A stretch of 64,000 nucleotides of DNA from Rutidosis leptorrhynchoides (taxonomy: Eukaryota > Streptophyta > Magnoliopsida > Asterales > Asteraceae). This document shows positions 24,487 through 37,040 of the stretch, one piece after another. Positions within the stretch are counted from its first letter, which is position 1; each line of letters opens with the position of its first letter. A program made the position numbers and the translations under genes. Where the stretch lies: the NCBI RefSeq assembly GCF_046630445.1, contig NC_092337.1, forward strand, positions 192,719,001 to 192,783,000, written 5' to 3'. The notes below the pieces were generated by a model. The model did no database searches. It had not been told where the DNA came from and saw only the letters and a program-made list of their open reading frames with translations.

Positions 24487-26895
24487 TTAGGGTTGAGTAA
24501 CTTTAGGTTCATTTGGTTTCGAGGATGTTTTTCTCGGAGTTACTGTTGACTTTGGAGAACCTCGTTCTTTTGGTTTGAGGTTAGAGGACCATTTGAGTGA
24601 GTTATCCAGGTGAACTTTTGAATTCATGGGGGATTTCCTCACTGCCTTTATAGACTTAGGAGGACTGTTGTCTTTTGGTTTTGGAACCTCCCTGGTCTTT
24701 GGTGTTTTACGTAAAGCATTCTTCGCGTACATTGAGGATTGGTACACTATGGGTTTGGGATTGGTCTTGGAAAAGGTCACCTGCTTTTTCATAGTCTTGG
24801 GTGTAGAAGTTAAAGCATTCGACCACTCAGACTTAGTAACTCGGGAACCAACTGACACATTTGATTTTAGAGTGTCAATGGAGGTCAGTAGGGTCTCAGT
24901 ACCAGGACAAATCCTGTACGAACTAGATTTTGAATCAAAAGTGAATTTCCTACCAGTGGTGGGTCTATTGGGTTCAGAATATATGGTCTTGGTCACAAAG
25001 TCCATACTTTTTAGAGAATCACATTGATCATGCAAGGTCTCATTCTCTTTCTTAAGTAGATTCATATGAACTTTTAAATCCTGAATTTCTAAGACAAGGT
25101 CATTAATAGAAACTACAACAGAGTCTTGAAATTCATAAATGGGTTCTACTTTGGGAACTACATGCATTTTCTCAATATTTGCTAGAATTTTCTTGTAGGT
25201 CTCATAGTTAACCTGCAGATCTATGTTTTCTCGTTCTAGCTTGTCAACAAATTGAGTAAGGTCAGTCTCAGCATCCTGAGTTCCCAAAGAGATAGGTTCT
25301 TTCTTGGGTTGTGGTTTAAACTTAACTTCTGCAATCTTGGGTTGAGATTCTAAGAAGTGATCTAGAGATTTGGACCTAGATGATTCTAACCTACGTTCAA
25401 CAATGTCAAACTTGGTCAAAAGAGAATCACTAAAGTCTTTGAATTCTTGTACTAGACCTTCAAAATTGATGGAGTCATTCACAGATTTTGGGTTTGAGTC
25501 CCGTGATTCAGTGTTCTTTGAAATCATTTCACAAAAATTAACAACTTGATTTACAATTTGATTTTCAAGTTTGTGAACATTGGAAGTCAGTTTGTTGTTT
25601 TGGGATTCAATGACAGAGATTTGGTGTTGTAAAGCCTTAATGATCATTTGAAATTTGAGTTCGTTGTCAAAATATTTGATTTTGTTTTCATCAAGTTAGT
25701 CCTCCAGACTGATGATGTATCTTTCTAAAACCAAGGTTGATAAATAGATTATACGTTTTTTAGAACTATTTTGAGCATTCAGACTTTCAAAATCATCGAA
25801 TAAATCGAGAGGGGTGTTATATTATGAACCATCTTTTCTCATGTAAGTTGTATTTATTTTGTCATAAATTAATGACACCTCTCGTTTCATTTTTGTTGAT
25901 CGATTGGCTATTCTCTCCTCAATCTCACTTTCATTGGCAAAAGTAAGACTCTCTGGCAAACCTGTCTAAATGTATCTACCATCATATAAACTAGGTTTGG
26001 CTTTGGAGATCTTGCATTGTATTTGAGGATTTTCAAACCCTAACCCCTGGTGTTTTCGGTAGGAGTTTTTGAGTCGATTCATGAACAGAGGTTGTTTAGA
26101 AATGTGACCATCTAAGACTACTTTAGATTGGTTAGTTTTGTAAAGTTTTTATTCAAGTAAACTTAGTTGGGTTTTTAAGTATAAGTTTTCTGTAACTAAC
26201 TTAGAGCATTCAGAAGTCTTCTCGGCCGGGTCACTTAAAGGCTTTCTAGTTTTCTGTTCTACAGTCTCTAGGAAAAGTGTCTTAGAATCATTAAGCTTCT
26301 TAAGTTCTTTTTCAGCGTTGTTAACTTTTTTCATGAGAACTGCATTCCTCAGTTTAAAATATGTCCTTTCTATCCGTAGGGGTTTCACACTACTTTCTAG
26401 CTCTCTTAATTCGGTTACTTTGTCAGCTAGATCTTGTTTTACTTTCAAATAAGTATGATTTGAAAATTTTATTTCCAATTCTGATTTCAACCTAGAGTTC
26501 TCATTTTTTTAGTTCGCTAATTTGACTAGCAAATGATTTAAGGTCTCTATTCATCTTGGAAAAGTTGTCTACATACATATCAGGTAGTATAGGAAACACA
26601 CATTCGTCATTAAAAGGCACAAATTCAGATTTAATGGCCAGTTTCATTTGAACAGGTGGGAGTGGGGTATGAAAAGCAGAGCTACATGCAATTGCATCAT
26701 TTTGATCAATAGGTGTTTCAGGACAGGTTCGCATACATCAGATATAAACAGGGAATTATTATGCAGAGAGTTGTAATATTCATGAGTAATATCAGTGTAT
26801 AATTGTACTTTTTCCTCAACATTAGAGGACACGTGATCATCACGATTTGACATGTTAATAGGACGGGTGCTCAACAAGGGTGTCAAGACAGACAA
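24487..26895 (-). pseudogene. Copia gag-like coiled-coil protein, long frame broken by stops
   Basis: One minus-strand frame can be followed for about 800 codons. The largest open part, 386 codons (24487-25647), has heptad-like coiled coils at about residues 1-55 and 125-215 and a basic Ser/Pro/Lys-rich tail from about 285. Upstream the same frame holds a 113-codon coiled-coil block (26149-26490) and a start region at 26895. Four in-frame stops are seen (26149-26151, 25966-25968, 25822-25824, 25696-25698), plus a paired frameshift between about 26500 and 26730, one end at a run of T. The motif KPSLYDG is typical of the spacer in large plant copia polyproteins. No zinc knuckle is visible. The last open part reaches the gypsy insertion. 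It is a relic of a structural protein; its role in living Sirevirus relatives is not settled. Confidence 0.7.
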
Positions 26896-27259
26896 GGTTT
26901 ACGAGCAAACCACGAAACGACATATAGAAATATCACTTTCTCCTCCTCAAAATATGATTCACGTGAATCAAATTTTGAAGATGAGGTTTCGTTGGTTTTC
27001 GTTAACTTTCCGTTAAGTGTCTGTTAAGTGCACGTTTTGGATTTCCCTCCAAAAAATTTTCAACAAAAATTTATGTCGTAAACTTTTGAGATATGGACTA
27101 ATATGTGACCGAGGGGTTGAGGAAAAATTTTGAGTTTTTCCAAAATTTTCTGCCAAATTTCGTTCAAAATCGTACGTTTTCGGGTGGTTTTTGAGGCCGA
27201 AAAATTTTCTGTCGTGAAAATTTAAATCTCGCGTAAAAATCAACATTTTTTGGATTTAA

Positions 27260-27718
27260 AAGGTTTTCAGGCGGGTGGTTTTCGATCAGAATTTTTTGAG
27301 CACCAGGTTTTCTCGCAGGCTTTTCAGGCATGGTTTTTGGTCAAGTTTTCGAGCACCAGGTTCAAAGTTTTCGAGCACTTTTTATATAAGTTTTCGAGCA
27401 ATATGATTTCGAGCACCAAGATTTCGAGCACCAGTTTTCGAGCTTTAGATTTTGAGCGCCAGGCTGTCTGTCAACTTTTTGTACTTTTTGTTCTTTTGTC
27501 CCTTGTACTTTTTATGACACCAAAAGGTCAAAGACGCTTTTCGGTGGGTATTATCTAGTGAATAAAGGAATTTCGGTGGGTATTATCTAAAAGACAAAAT
27601 TATGGAGCCAAAATAAATTCAAATTTTAAAATTTTGGAGCCAAAATTTTGAGGTTTTCGAGCATAACAGTACAAAATCACAAGATTTCGAGCATAAGGAG
27701 TGGTTTTCAAGCACGAAT
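27260..27718 (-). repeat. Iterated TTTCGAGCA motif array in the copia leader, part 1
   Basis: The core TTTCGAGCA, often extended to GTTTTCGAGCACCAGG, recurs at about 27345, 27367, 27390, 27415, 27421, 27652 and 27683, with degenerate copies at 27292, 27434, 27449 and 27701. Spacing is irregular, so this is not a simple tandem repeat. On the element's own strand the word is TGCTCGAAA. The array lies between the primer site and the gag-like frame and is interrupted by the gypsy insertion at 27719. Confidence 0.85.
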
Positions 27719-30096
27719 TCTAACATCCCGCATTTTTCTGTTAAATTATTTTAACGCCCGTCTTTTTATTTTAAATAATATCCTTCGTGACTAGATACGT
27801 ATCCTCCGTTAGCTAACATTCTTAATAATTTTCGTTATTGGATTATAACATCTCCCGTTAATGTGCGTATCTAAAATATCTCGTTTAGGTAATTCACGCA
27901 CCCGCTTATAAACTAGAGGGACTAGACTTGCCAAAAGACCAAACCTTTGACTAGGTCAAAGTGGTCAACACCCACCTCCTTCTTTCATTTTCCATTTCAT
28001 TTCCTTTTTCTTAAATACTTTCACCATTTTTCTCTCAATCTTCAAAACAAGAATTCATCATCTAAATTCGGATTAGGAGGCTAGCAACAAAACAAATTAC
28101 ATATTTGGAATCCTCTCTTCATCCTCTACAACTTGATACCTATTTTATCTCATTTGGGTAACTTTCTAAAATCACTAGATTTTGTGTTCTTAATGTTTTT
28201 GAATTATAAAGTTGTTAATTAGTGTCTATGGCTCAAGTCTAACATGAATATATGACTTGTATGCTCGATTTGTTGTTTTGGAGTAACTAGCATGAACTTG
28301 AAAATGGGTTTTCTTAATCTTTGATTTTGGATGAGTTAATGTTGTTAAATTGTTTAAGTTCATGTTTTAATTGTGTTACTAGTATCACTAGCTTCATTTT
28401 GATGCGTAGGTTGATTAAGTAAACTTCAAATACATGATTAGTGATTTTTGTGAATTTTGATTAGGGTTTGATGAACTTGAAATAAACTTTTGATACTTTG
28501 AATGCCATGAAATGTTGTTAGTAAGTGTTTAGTTGTATTGCATGAGTAATTACCTTCGAAACGGCATATCACATGTGTGGATTGGATTCCCGAATCATGT
28601 AATGCATTTCAAGAACTTGAAGCTTTGAAAATGGACCTTGAATGACCACTTGGCGAGAAATCGGTTATTGTAAATGATGTTTTCGCTTGATGAAAAGTAG
28701 TTAGTTTTGTTCCTTGTCAAATTAGCTTTCTAACGATATAAGGTGCGAGTTCTAAGTGTTAGCGGTTTGTAAAATATGCTTGAAAGTGTTTTGATTTGGG
28801 ACTTGAACAATTGAGACTGACCAGGTACCAGCACACGACCAATGCCGCGACGCGGCAATCCTTGGTCGCGGCGCGACCTAAGCCGTGTCCAGCTTCTGAC
28901 CTCCTTGGTCAAAATAAGAAAAATGTGTGGCATGCTATGGACCTCCGATTCACATGTAACTTGTTCTAACATGCTTATATATGAATAACTAGCACAGAAA
29001 AATAGTTCGGGACCCGACCTGAATGTGTTGACTTTTGTTGACTTTGACCCGACCAAAGTTTGACTTTTTGTCAAACTTAAACAAATGATTATGAAATCTT
29101 TTCTAACTTGTTTCTATACTTGTATCTTGCATGAAACTTGACAGATTGTTTCACATGCTACATAATCGAGTCGTAACGAGCCATAGGACTAATTGAACAT
29201 CTTTGACCAATCGCGTTTACCGTTATTGATACAACCCTAATTGTTTAGGTCAAGACTAGCGTTTGTACTTTGCACATTACTTGTTAAAGTACCTTTTTTA
29301 CTCTCGCACTCCAGGTGAGATCATAGTCCCACTTTTACTCTTTTGAACTTACATTTGAGATGAGAAAACATAAACATTTCTTTTTAACTAAGTGAACACA
29401 AGTAGTTAAAACAAACATTCTACATACGAGTTTAGAACAAAATCCTCAATTCGATTATCATTAGTTACTCTTGCAGTGTGTAAGTGTATGCGTGAACTTA
29501 TGTTGTATGGCCATATGGGTTTGACAAACCCTCATCTCGGACGGTTCGCTACCGTCTACGGATGAAATATATTTTCGAGAAAAAGTGTTGTTCTAGCACT
29601 ATTAATGGGGTTCAACGGACGGAATGTTAAGCCTTGATAATTGGGTGCTCGTGAAAATTAACTTTTAGAATGTACTACTATTTCATCAATGTTGCAAATC
29701 TTGTGGTTCGACTTACTTTTACTCACTTACTTACTTAAACCTATGATTTCACCAACGTTTTCTTTGACAGATTTCTATGTTTTTCTTAGGTCTTTGAACG
29801 ATATGTGAAACATGCTTCCACTCATTATTTTGATACTTGCATTGGATGTCGAGTATATGTGCATACATGGAGCGTCTATTGACTTTATTTAAAACTGTGT
29901 CGCCTAGGTTTCATTTGTACTTATAACTTTGTAACGAAACTTTTGGTTGAACAGTTCTTGTAAACTTGGGAACAATCTTTATGTAAGAAATGAAGGCGAC
30001 ATTTTTTTTGGTCAAACGTCATTTTAAAGACTTACGACCATGCAATGGGACCTAAGTAGTCGGTGCCGTCAATGACGATTTGGTCGGGTCGCTACA
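27719..30096 (+). repeat. 5' LTR of the gypsy element
   Basis: Begins TCTAACATCCCG where the partner has TGTAACATCCCG, so the terminal dinucleotide is mutated; ends GGTCGCTACA. A GC-rich pair of words (CCGCGACGCGG and GTCGCGGCGCGAC) lies at about 28850-28878. The reading frame at 28730-29074 runs antisense through the LTR and is not a gene. Confidence 0.95.
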
Positions 30097-30098
30097 AG

Positions 30099-30110
30099 TG
30101 GTATCAGAGC
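30099..30110 (+). other. Primer binding site, tRNA-Met type
   Basis: TGGTATCAGAGC two bases after the 5' LTR. Confidence 0.92.
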
Positions 30111-30520
30111 ATTGGTTGTAGGGATTTAGAATTCATTGGTGTCGACCCCGAGTCATAGGGTACATTAGTGAATCTAGACTACAACCGGCATATAGACTTA
30201 ACGTAGGAATTACTTGACTACTTGTGCATTTATACTCGAACTCTCCTACTCATATTTATTCTTATTCTACCTTAATCTCACGTTGACTAATTTGATTGAC
30301 ACGCCACCTTGACTATATGAAGTAATGTCGAATACACATATGAATTAGGGTAATATAATTTCCGGGATTATATTACGGTGACTCACATGGACGTTCTGAC
30401 ATTATGACATAAAGAATTTAAGGCGAGTCAAGGAAAAATTCTCTCTCTATCCTTATTCCATGCCACGGTTAGTATTGTTGAGAATACTAATCAACAATGA
30501 TCTTGTGTCATGAAGGAACA

Positions 30521-31564
30521 ATGGCTCACCAAGGCCAACACAATACTCCTCTAGAAACTCTAGAACAAGCTCTTCAACGAATGATAACCACCGCCGTGGG
30601 TGCGGCCGTGGCCGATCACTTTTCCAACAACAACAATCATGGAGCCGGTAATTCAAGCGAAAGTTGCTCCTACAAAAACTTCATGAAGTACAATCCTCCC
30701 ACTTTTGATGGAACCGGGGGACCGGTTGCTCTCACCCGATGGTTTGGTCAAACGGAAGCCGTTTTTACCATAAGTGGTTGTTAAGACCAAGATAAGGTCA
30801 AGTTTTCCACCGTCACTTTCACCGGCGTTGCTCTCTCATGGTGGAATATGTATGTACAATCGGTGGATATCGATGAAGCCCACACACTCTCTTGGACCGA
30901 ATTAAGAGAAAGAATGATCACTGAATACTTCCCGCGCGACGAAACTCGAAGGCTCGAACAGGGGCTAAGAAATTTAAAAACGGTCGGGAATGACCTCGAA
31001 GCTTATAATCAACGGTTTGTCGAACTAGCCTTAAGTTGCCCGAATCTCATGACTCCTGAATCCCTAAGTATTGAACTTTACATGGAAGGCCTCCCAAAGA
31101 GCATTCACCACGAGGTAGTATCATCCAAACCCGCTAACCTGCAAGAGGCTTTAACAATGGCCTGCCATATTATGGAAATGGTGGGTGAAATTAAAGTGCC
31201 GGCACTTACGGCCGAGAAACAATCGGGCGGCAACAAAAGAAAATGGGAAGCCTCTCAATCAAACAACTACAACCACAACAACTTCGTCGAGAAACCTTTC
31301 CCCTCCGGCGGCAAGAAAGGGTATGCCTAAAACCTGCCCTACTGTAACAAATGTCGCAAACATCATTTGGGTGAATGTGGCAAACCATTTTGCATCAGGT
31401 GTCAAAGAAGTGGCCATGTGGCCCATATTTGTAAAAGTACCATTACCGTCGCTCAAAAGACGCCCAATGCTCCAAGGGCGGTTGTTTGTTTCGAATGTGG
31501 CCACCCGGGTCATTATAGAAATGCGTGCCCAAAGAATAAAGCTAACCCCAACGCACGCCGTTGA
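30521..31564 (+). pseudogene. Gypsy gag with zinc knuckles, two in-frame stops
   Basis: A single frame of 348 codons is interrupted only by TAA at 30782-30784 and at 31328-31330. The start is taken at the ATG reading MAHQGQHN. A capsid-like region includes NPPTFDGTGGP and, after the first stop, FTGVALSWWN and EYFPRDE, all standard for plant gypsy gag. The C-terminal part has two CX2CX4HX4C knuckles (CIRCQRSGHVAHIC and CFECGHPGHYRNAC) after a third Cys-rich cluster (CNKCRKHHLGEC). In living relatives the protein forms the virus-like particle and binds RNA. The first stop is compatible with CAA becoming TAA. Pol downstream is ruined, so the copy is dead. Confidence 0.92.
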
Positions 31565-31599
31565 ACTTTCAACATCGACACCTAGGATGCCCGAGACGA

Positions 31600-33950
31600 C
31601 GATGGACTAGTCACGGGTACGTTTCTTCACAACAACCCGCATATTTCATACTTATTCGATTCGGTTACCGTTAGATGTTTTATAACCAAGGCTATGACTC
31701 GTACTCTTTGCACTCCACCTTTTTCCTTTAAATACTACTTAGGCAATTTAAGTGACCAACGGAAAAATATTGTGTACCTATAAATTTTATCGGAGGATAT
31801 ACGTTAAACTTATTGGGTGGATAATTTGAATTGTGACTTGACACCTATAGAACTAAGGAGCTTAAAACCTATTCATTAAGGAGAAATGTTTCCCTACAAT
31901 TATGTATAGATCATTGGAACTAAGTAACTTTCGGTTGAAAACCGATACCCTCTTCCTCGTATCCATGACCTCATGATTATTTACATGAATCTCGCGTATA
32001 TTCCAAACCGACCTCTGTTCCAGTTATCATCAATTGAGAGATCAGGGAGAAGATGTCTCCTAACCCGCTTTTAGAACTCGCTACGATAGTTGTAAATTTC
32101 TTTTAGTACCGTTCGATTATCTAGGCCTTTGCCCGTATTCATAGGCCTCCTGAACCGCGTTTGTAAACTTATCTAGATGAATCCGTTATCGTATTTATAG
32201 ATGATGTCTAAACCTATTCAAGTAAAGAAGAAAACGAACGACATCTCCGTCTTACGCTCAAACTCTTGAGAAAAGAGCAACTGTATGCCGAATTCTCCAA
32301 GTGAGAATTTTGGTTAAACGAAGTCTAATTTTTAGACCATGTTGTTAGTGGTCAAAGTATTTCAATGCATCTCGCAATCGGAACCACGCGTAATCGGGAA
32401 ACCCTCACGACTCAGACTTGTATTCGTAAAATCTTAGATCTCGCCGGTTATTACTGAAGACTCATTTCTGACTTTTCTCGTGTTGCACGACCTTTAAACT
32501 CGTTAACTCACTGAGGGAAAAATTTAAACCTCTCCGTGTCCGAACTTCGAACATGATCTTTCACACAAACCTTACTAGCTAAATTCGTTTAGCACACTGG
32601 AACTCAAATATGGAAATATTTCTACTTGAAAGCCCTAAAGGCATACTCTCTCGACTCGAAATCAAGGAAACTGAAATTCTTTAATTTGCTCCAAAAATTT
32701 GAATACTTAATCATGGACCCGATCAACTTTCTCGTCAACACGTGCCACGTTACATAGCTCTGTTATTTCACCATTTTCCGCCTGATATTACTGGAACTTA
32801 AGATAACACCCAATCCAAGGATACTTCACTCTTCTTTGACTTATCATACAACTACGTGTACTATCTCGTTATCCTACCAAGCATCAACATTCGACCGCTA
32901 AGTGCGCGACATGGTTACCTCAAGGTGTGAACTCATCCTATTCTAAGTTCTCATTTCACTCCTGTCTTATCGCTCGCACTTCCGTGTAAGGAAACTTTTT
33001 ATAAAACTTCTCAATGGAGAGAGAAACTCTTCACATTATATTAGTATTCGCCACGAGGGTGAATAGTCCTAACAACCATTTTCGGGAACCGATGGATCTT
33101 CCGCGGTGCGGACCTCTTGAGAAACGAAACCTGTTCAAACATGTTTTAAAGAAAATTCTAGCTTGGCAAGGGGTACCATCTCCATTAAAATTTCAGATCG
33201 GGATACTCGTCTCACTTCGAAATTCGGGATGCCTTACAAGGAACCTCGGGGACCCGTCCAAACATGAGTGTCGTGTATCATCCACAACCAACGGACCAAA
33301 CAAACTTACGTTTCACATCTTGGAAAGACATGTTACAAATTTGTATTGTTGCCTTTAGTTGTCTCCTCTCGCATAGTAGTTACCACTCGTGTATTAACGC
33401 CGCACCTTTCGAAACCTTACATCACCACAAGTGTTGTCCTCCCATTTCATTGGACCGAAGTAGGTGACAAGCAAATCATCAGATCCAAAAGCATTTAAGA
33501 AATAACCGATGAGATAATTCAAGTCCGAGAAGGGCTCAAGACGACCCGTAATCACCAAAGGAGTTACACCAAGGTTAGATGAAAATCTCTCAAGTTCAAG
33601 GTCAGTAAACGCGTAACATACCTTGGGAAGGTGTAACCCGTTTCGAGAAATCGAGGAAAGTTATATCCGCAATATTGATCCTTTTGAAAATTTTGGGACG
33701 TATTGGAACCGCCTCCTACCATTTAGATCTCCTGACTCAATTAAAGTTTCCGTTTACCTTACATTTCGTGTAACAAACTTAGAGACGTATCCTGCAGAAC
33801 AGGAACATGCTATCCTCCTAGATAAACCTACTATTGATGACAAACTCCCCTCCATGGGAAAACCGGTTGAAATGGTGGATCGTAAACCAAGCCTTAATAC
33901 AACGTGAAACACCGACTATCCAAATTCGTGGAAATGCCCAAGGACATATC
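31600..33950 (+). pseudogene. Heavily decayed gypsy pol
   Basis: Only short matches remain. RT-like HLRLTLKLLRKEQLYAEFSK lies at about 32240-32308 and is followed by stops. Integrase-like MSVVYHPQPTDQ begins at 33264. The C-terminal region near 33620-33900 keeps words such as PSMGKPVEMVDRKP, an altered form of the motif that precedes the chromodomain-like tail. Frames change constantly, and stops are far denser than in gag. Confidence 0.75.
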
Positions 33951-34040
33951 TTCACTTATTCATAGCATTGACAACGCAAGGTCTCGAGGAAGAGATATCG
34001 ACTATTGCTTCCAACTTAATTTCGGGATGAAATTTCTTTT

Positions 34041-34053
34041 AAGGTGTGGGTAA
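34041..34053 (+). other. Polypurine tract of the gypsy element
   Basis: AAGGTGTGGGTAA directly before the 3' LTR start TGTAACATCC. Confidence 0.8.
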
Positions 34054-36431
34054 TGTAACATCCCGCATTTTTCTGTTAAATTATTTTAACGCCCATCTTT
34101 TTATTTTAAATAATATCCTTCGTGACTAGATACGTATCCTCCGTTAGCTAACATTCTTAATAATTTTCGTTATTGGATTATAACATCTCCCGTTAATGTG
34201 CGTATCTAAAATATCTCGTTTAGGTAATTCACGCACCCGCTTATAAACTAGAGGGACTAGACTTGCCAAAAGACCAAACCTTTGACTAGGTCAAAGTGGT
34301 CAACACCCACCTCCTTCTTTCATTTTCCATTTCATTTCCTTTTTCTTAAATACTTTCACCATTTTTCTCTCAATCTTCAAAACAGGAATTCATCATCTAA
34401 ATTCGTATTAGGAGGCTTGCAACAAAACAAATTACATATTTGGAATCCTCTCTTCATCCTCTACAACTTGATACCAATTTCATCTCATTTGGGTAACTTT
34501 CTAAAATCACTAGATTTTGTGTTCTTGATGTTTTTGAATTATAAAATTGTTAATTAGTGTCTATGGCTCAAGTCTAACATGAATATATGACTTGTATGCT
34601 CGATTTGTTGTTTTGGAGTAACTAGCATGAACTTGAAAATGGGTTTGCTTAATCTTTGATTTTGGATGAGTTAATGTTGTTAAATTGTTTAAGTTCATGT
34701 TTTAATTGTGTTACTAGTATCACTAGCTTCGTTTTGATGCGTAGGTTGATTAAGAAAACTTCAAATACATGATTAGTGATTTTTGTGAATTTTGATTAGG
34801 GTTTGATGAACTTGAAATGAACTTTTGATACTTTGAATGTCATGAAATATTGTTAGTAAGTGTTTAGTTATATTACATGAGTAATTACCTTCGAAACGGC
34901 ATATCACATGTGTGGATTGGATTCCCGAATCATGTAATGCATTTCAAGAACTTGAAGCTTTGAAAATGGACCTTGAATGATCACTTGGCGAGAAATCGAT
35001 TATTGTAAATGATGTTTTCACTTGATGAAAAGTAGTTAGTTGTGTTCCTTGTCAAATTAGATTTCTAACGATATAAGGTGCGAGTTATAAGTGTTAGCGG
35101 TTTGTAAAATATGTTTGAAAGAGTTTTGATTTAGGACTTGAATAATTGAGACTGACCAGGTACCAGCACCCGACCAATGCCGCGGCGCGGCAATCCTAGG
35201 TCGCGGCGCGACCTAAGCCGTGTCCAGCTTCTGACCTCCTTGGTCAAAATAAGAAAAATGTGTGGCATGCTATGGACCTCCGATTCACATGTAACTTGTT
35301 CTAACATGCTTATATATGAATAACTAGCACAGAAAAATAGTTCGGGACCCGACCCGAACGTGTTGACTTTTGTTGACTTTGACCCGACCAAAGTTTGACT
35401 TTTTGTCAAACTTAAACAAATGATTATGCAATCTTTTTTAACTTGTTTCTATACTTGTATCTTGCATGAAACTTGACAACTTGTTTCACATGCTACATAA
35501 TCGAGTCGTAACGAGCCATAGGACTAATTGAACATCTTTGACCGATCGTGTTTACCGTTATTGATACTACCCTAATTGTTTAGGTGAAGACTAGTGTTTG
35601 TACTTTGCACGTTACTTGTTGAAGTACCTTTTTTACTCTCGCACTCCAGGTGAGATCATAGTCCCACTTTTACTCTTTTGAACTTACATTTGGGATGAGA
35701 AAACATAAACATTTCTTTTTAACTAAGTGAACACAAGTAGTGAAAACAAACATTCTACATACGAGTTTAGAACAAAATCCTCAATTCGATTATCATTAGT
35801 TACTCTTGCAGTGTGTAAGTGTAGGCGTGAACTTATGTTGTATGGCCATATGGGTTTGACAAACCCTCATCTCGGACGGTTCGCTAACGTCTACGGATGA
35901 AATATATTTTCGAGAAACAGTGTTGTTCTAGCACTATTAATGGGGTTCAACGGACGAAATGTTAAGCCTTGATAATTGGGTGCTCGTGAATATTAACTTT
36001 TAGAATGTACTACTATTTCATCAATGTTGCAAATCTTGTGGTACGACTTACTTTTACTCACTTACTTACTTAAACCTATGATTTCACCAACGTTTTCGTT
36101 GACAGATTTCTATGTTTTTCTCAGGTCTTTGAACGATATGTGAAACATGCTTCCGCTCATTATTTTGATACTTGCATCGGATGTCGAGTATATGTGCATA
36201 CATGGAGCGTCTATTGACTTTATTTAAAACTGTGTCGCCTAGGTTTCATTTGTACTTATAACTTTGTAACGAAACTTTTGGTTGAACAGTTCTTGTAAAC
36301 TTGGGAACAATCTTTATGTAAGAAATGAAGGCGACATTTTTTTTGGTCAAACGTCATTTTAAAGACTTACGACCACGCAATGGGACCTAAGTAGTCGGCG
36401 CCGTCAATGACGATTTGGTCGGGTCGCTACA
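34054..36431 (+). repeat. 3' LTR of the gypsy element
   Basis: 2378 bp, TGTAACATCCCGC to GGTCGCTACA, same length as the 5' LTR, differing at perhaps one to two percent of sites in the stretches compared by eye. GC-rich words (GCCGCGGCGCGGC and GTCGCGGCGCGAC) lie at about 35180-35210. Confidence 0.95.
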
Positions 36432-36436
36432 CAAAT

Positions 36437-36570
36437 TTTGCACAATTTGAAGTTTTTCGAGCATAATATATCTGATCAGTTTCAAGTTTTCGAGCAAAAC
36501 GAACCGGGTTTTAAAGCATTAAGTTCAGGTTTTAGAACACAATTTTCAAGGTTTCGAGCATATAACACAT
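36437..36570 (-). repeat. Iterated TTTCGAGCA motif array, part 2
   Basis: Copies at about 36452, 36486 and 36551, with degenerate forms between (TTTTAAAGCA, TTTTAGAACA). It continues the array at 27260-27718 across the gypsy insertion. The remaining leader to 37026 holds no supported ORF. Confidence 0.8.
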
Positions 36571-37026
36571 TAAATCAGTAAGTAGTAGCAGTTTGTTCAC
36601 TGATTCAATCAAATTTAACAGTTTTAAGTTTTCACAAGTTAAAATTCTGGTTGTTTTGACATGAATATGTTCGAGAAGTTCATACAAAGCAGTGGGTTTT
36701 ATGAGTTTATGAGTTGAACGAGATAGTGGGTTTTATGAAGTTAACTTCAAGATTCAAACATAGAGTTCAAGCACATATATAAATACACACGAATTATAAC
36801 TTCAAACAGTGGGTTATAAGTACGTATATAGGTTCGATTTTAAGCACAAAATCAAGTAGTTTAAGTGGTTTATCAACAAGTATGTTATGAAACAAGTATT
36901 AAACCAACAAAAATAACAAGATGAGTTGAGTTATATAGGTACCTAAACCGAAATCGAGCACATACACTTTAGAAACGCGATGGAGACCTTCAATCAACGG
37001 ATCTTCTATGCAAAGAGCTTAGACCC

Positions 37027-37038
37027 GCTCTGATACCA
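37027..37038 (-). other. Primer binding site of the copia element, tRNA-Met type
   Basis: Minus-strand TGGTATCAGAGC, two bases from the LTR at 37041. Confidence 0.92.
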
Positions 37039-37040
37039 AT

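Larger units (their letters stand above)
27719..36431 (+). mobile_element. Ty3/gypsy element with near-identical 2378-bp LTRs, plus strand
   Basis: Two LTRs of exactly 2378 bp (27719-30096 and 34054-36431) flank a 3957 bp internal region. The tRNA-Met primer site is two bases after the 5' LTR and a purine tract (AAGGTGTGGGTAA) precedes the 3' LTR. Flanking 5-mers are CGAAT and CAAAT, a duplication with one mismatch. Gag is almost readable, but pol survives only as short recognisable words. It sits inside the leader array of the older copia element. A diverged third LTR of this family is at 54065-56166. Confidence 0.95.

Noticed and set aside
28730-35409. Matching antisense frames at 28730-29074 and 35131-35409
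   Set aside because: Antisense to the two LTRs of one element; duplicated with the LTR, and no protein family is recognisable.
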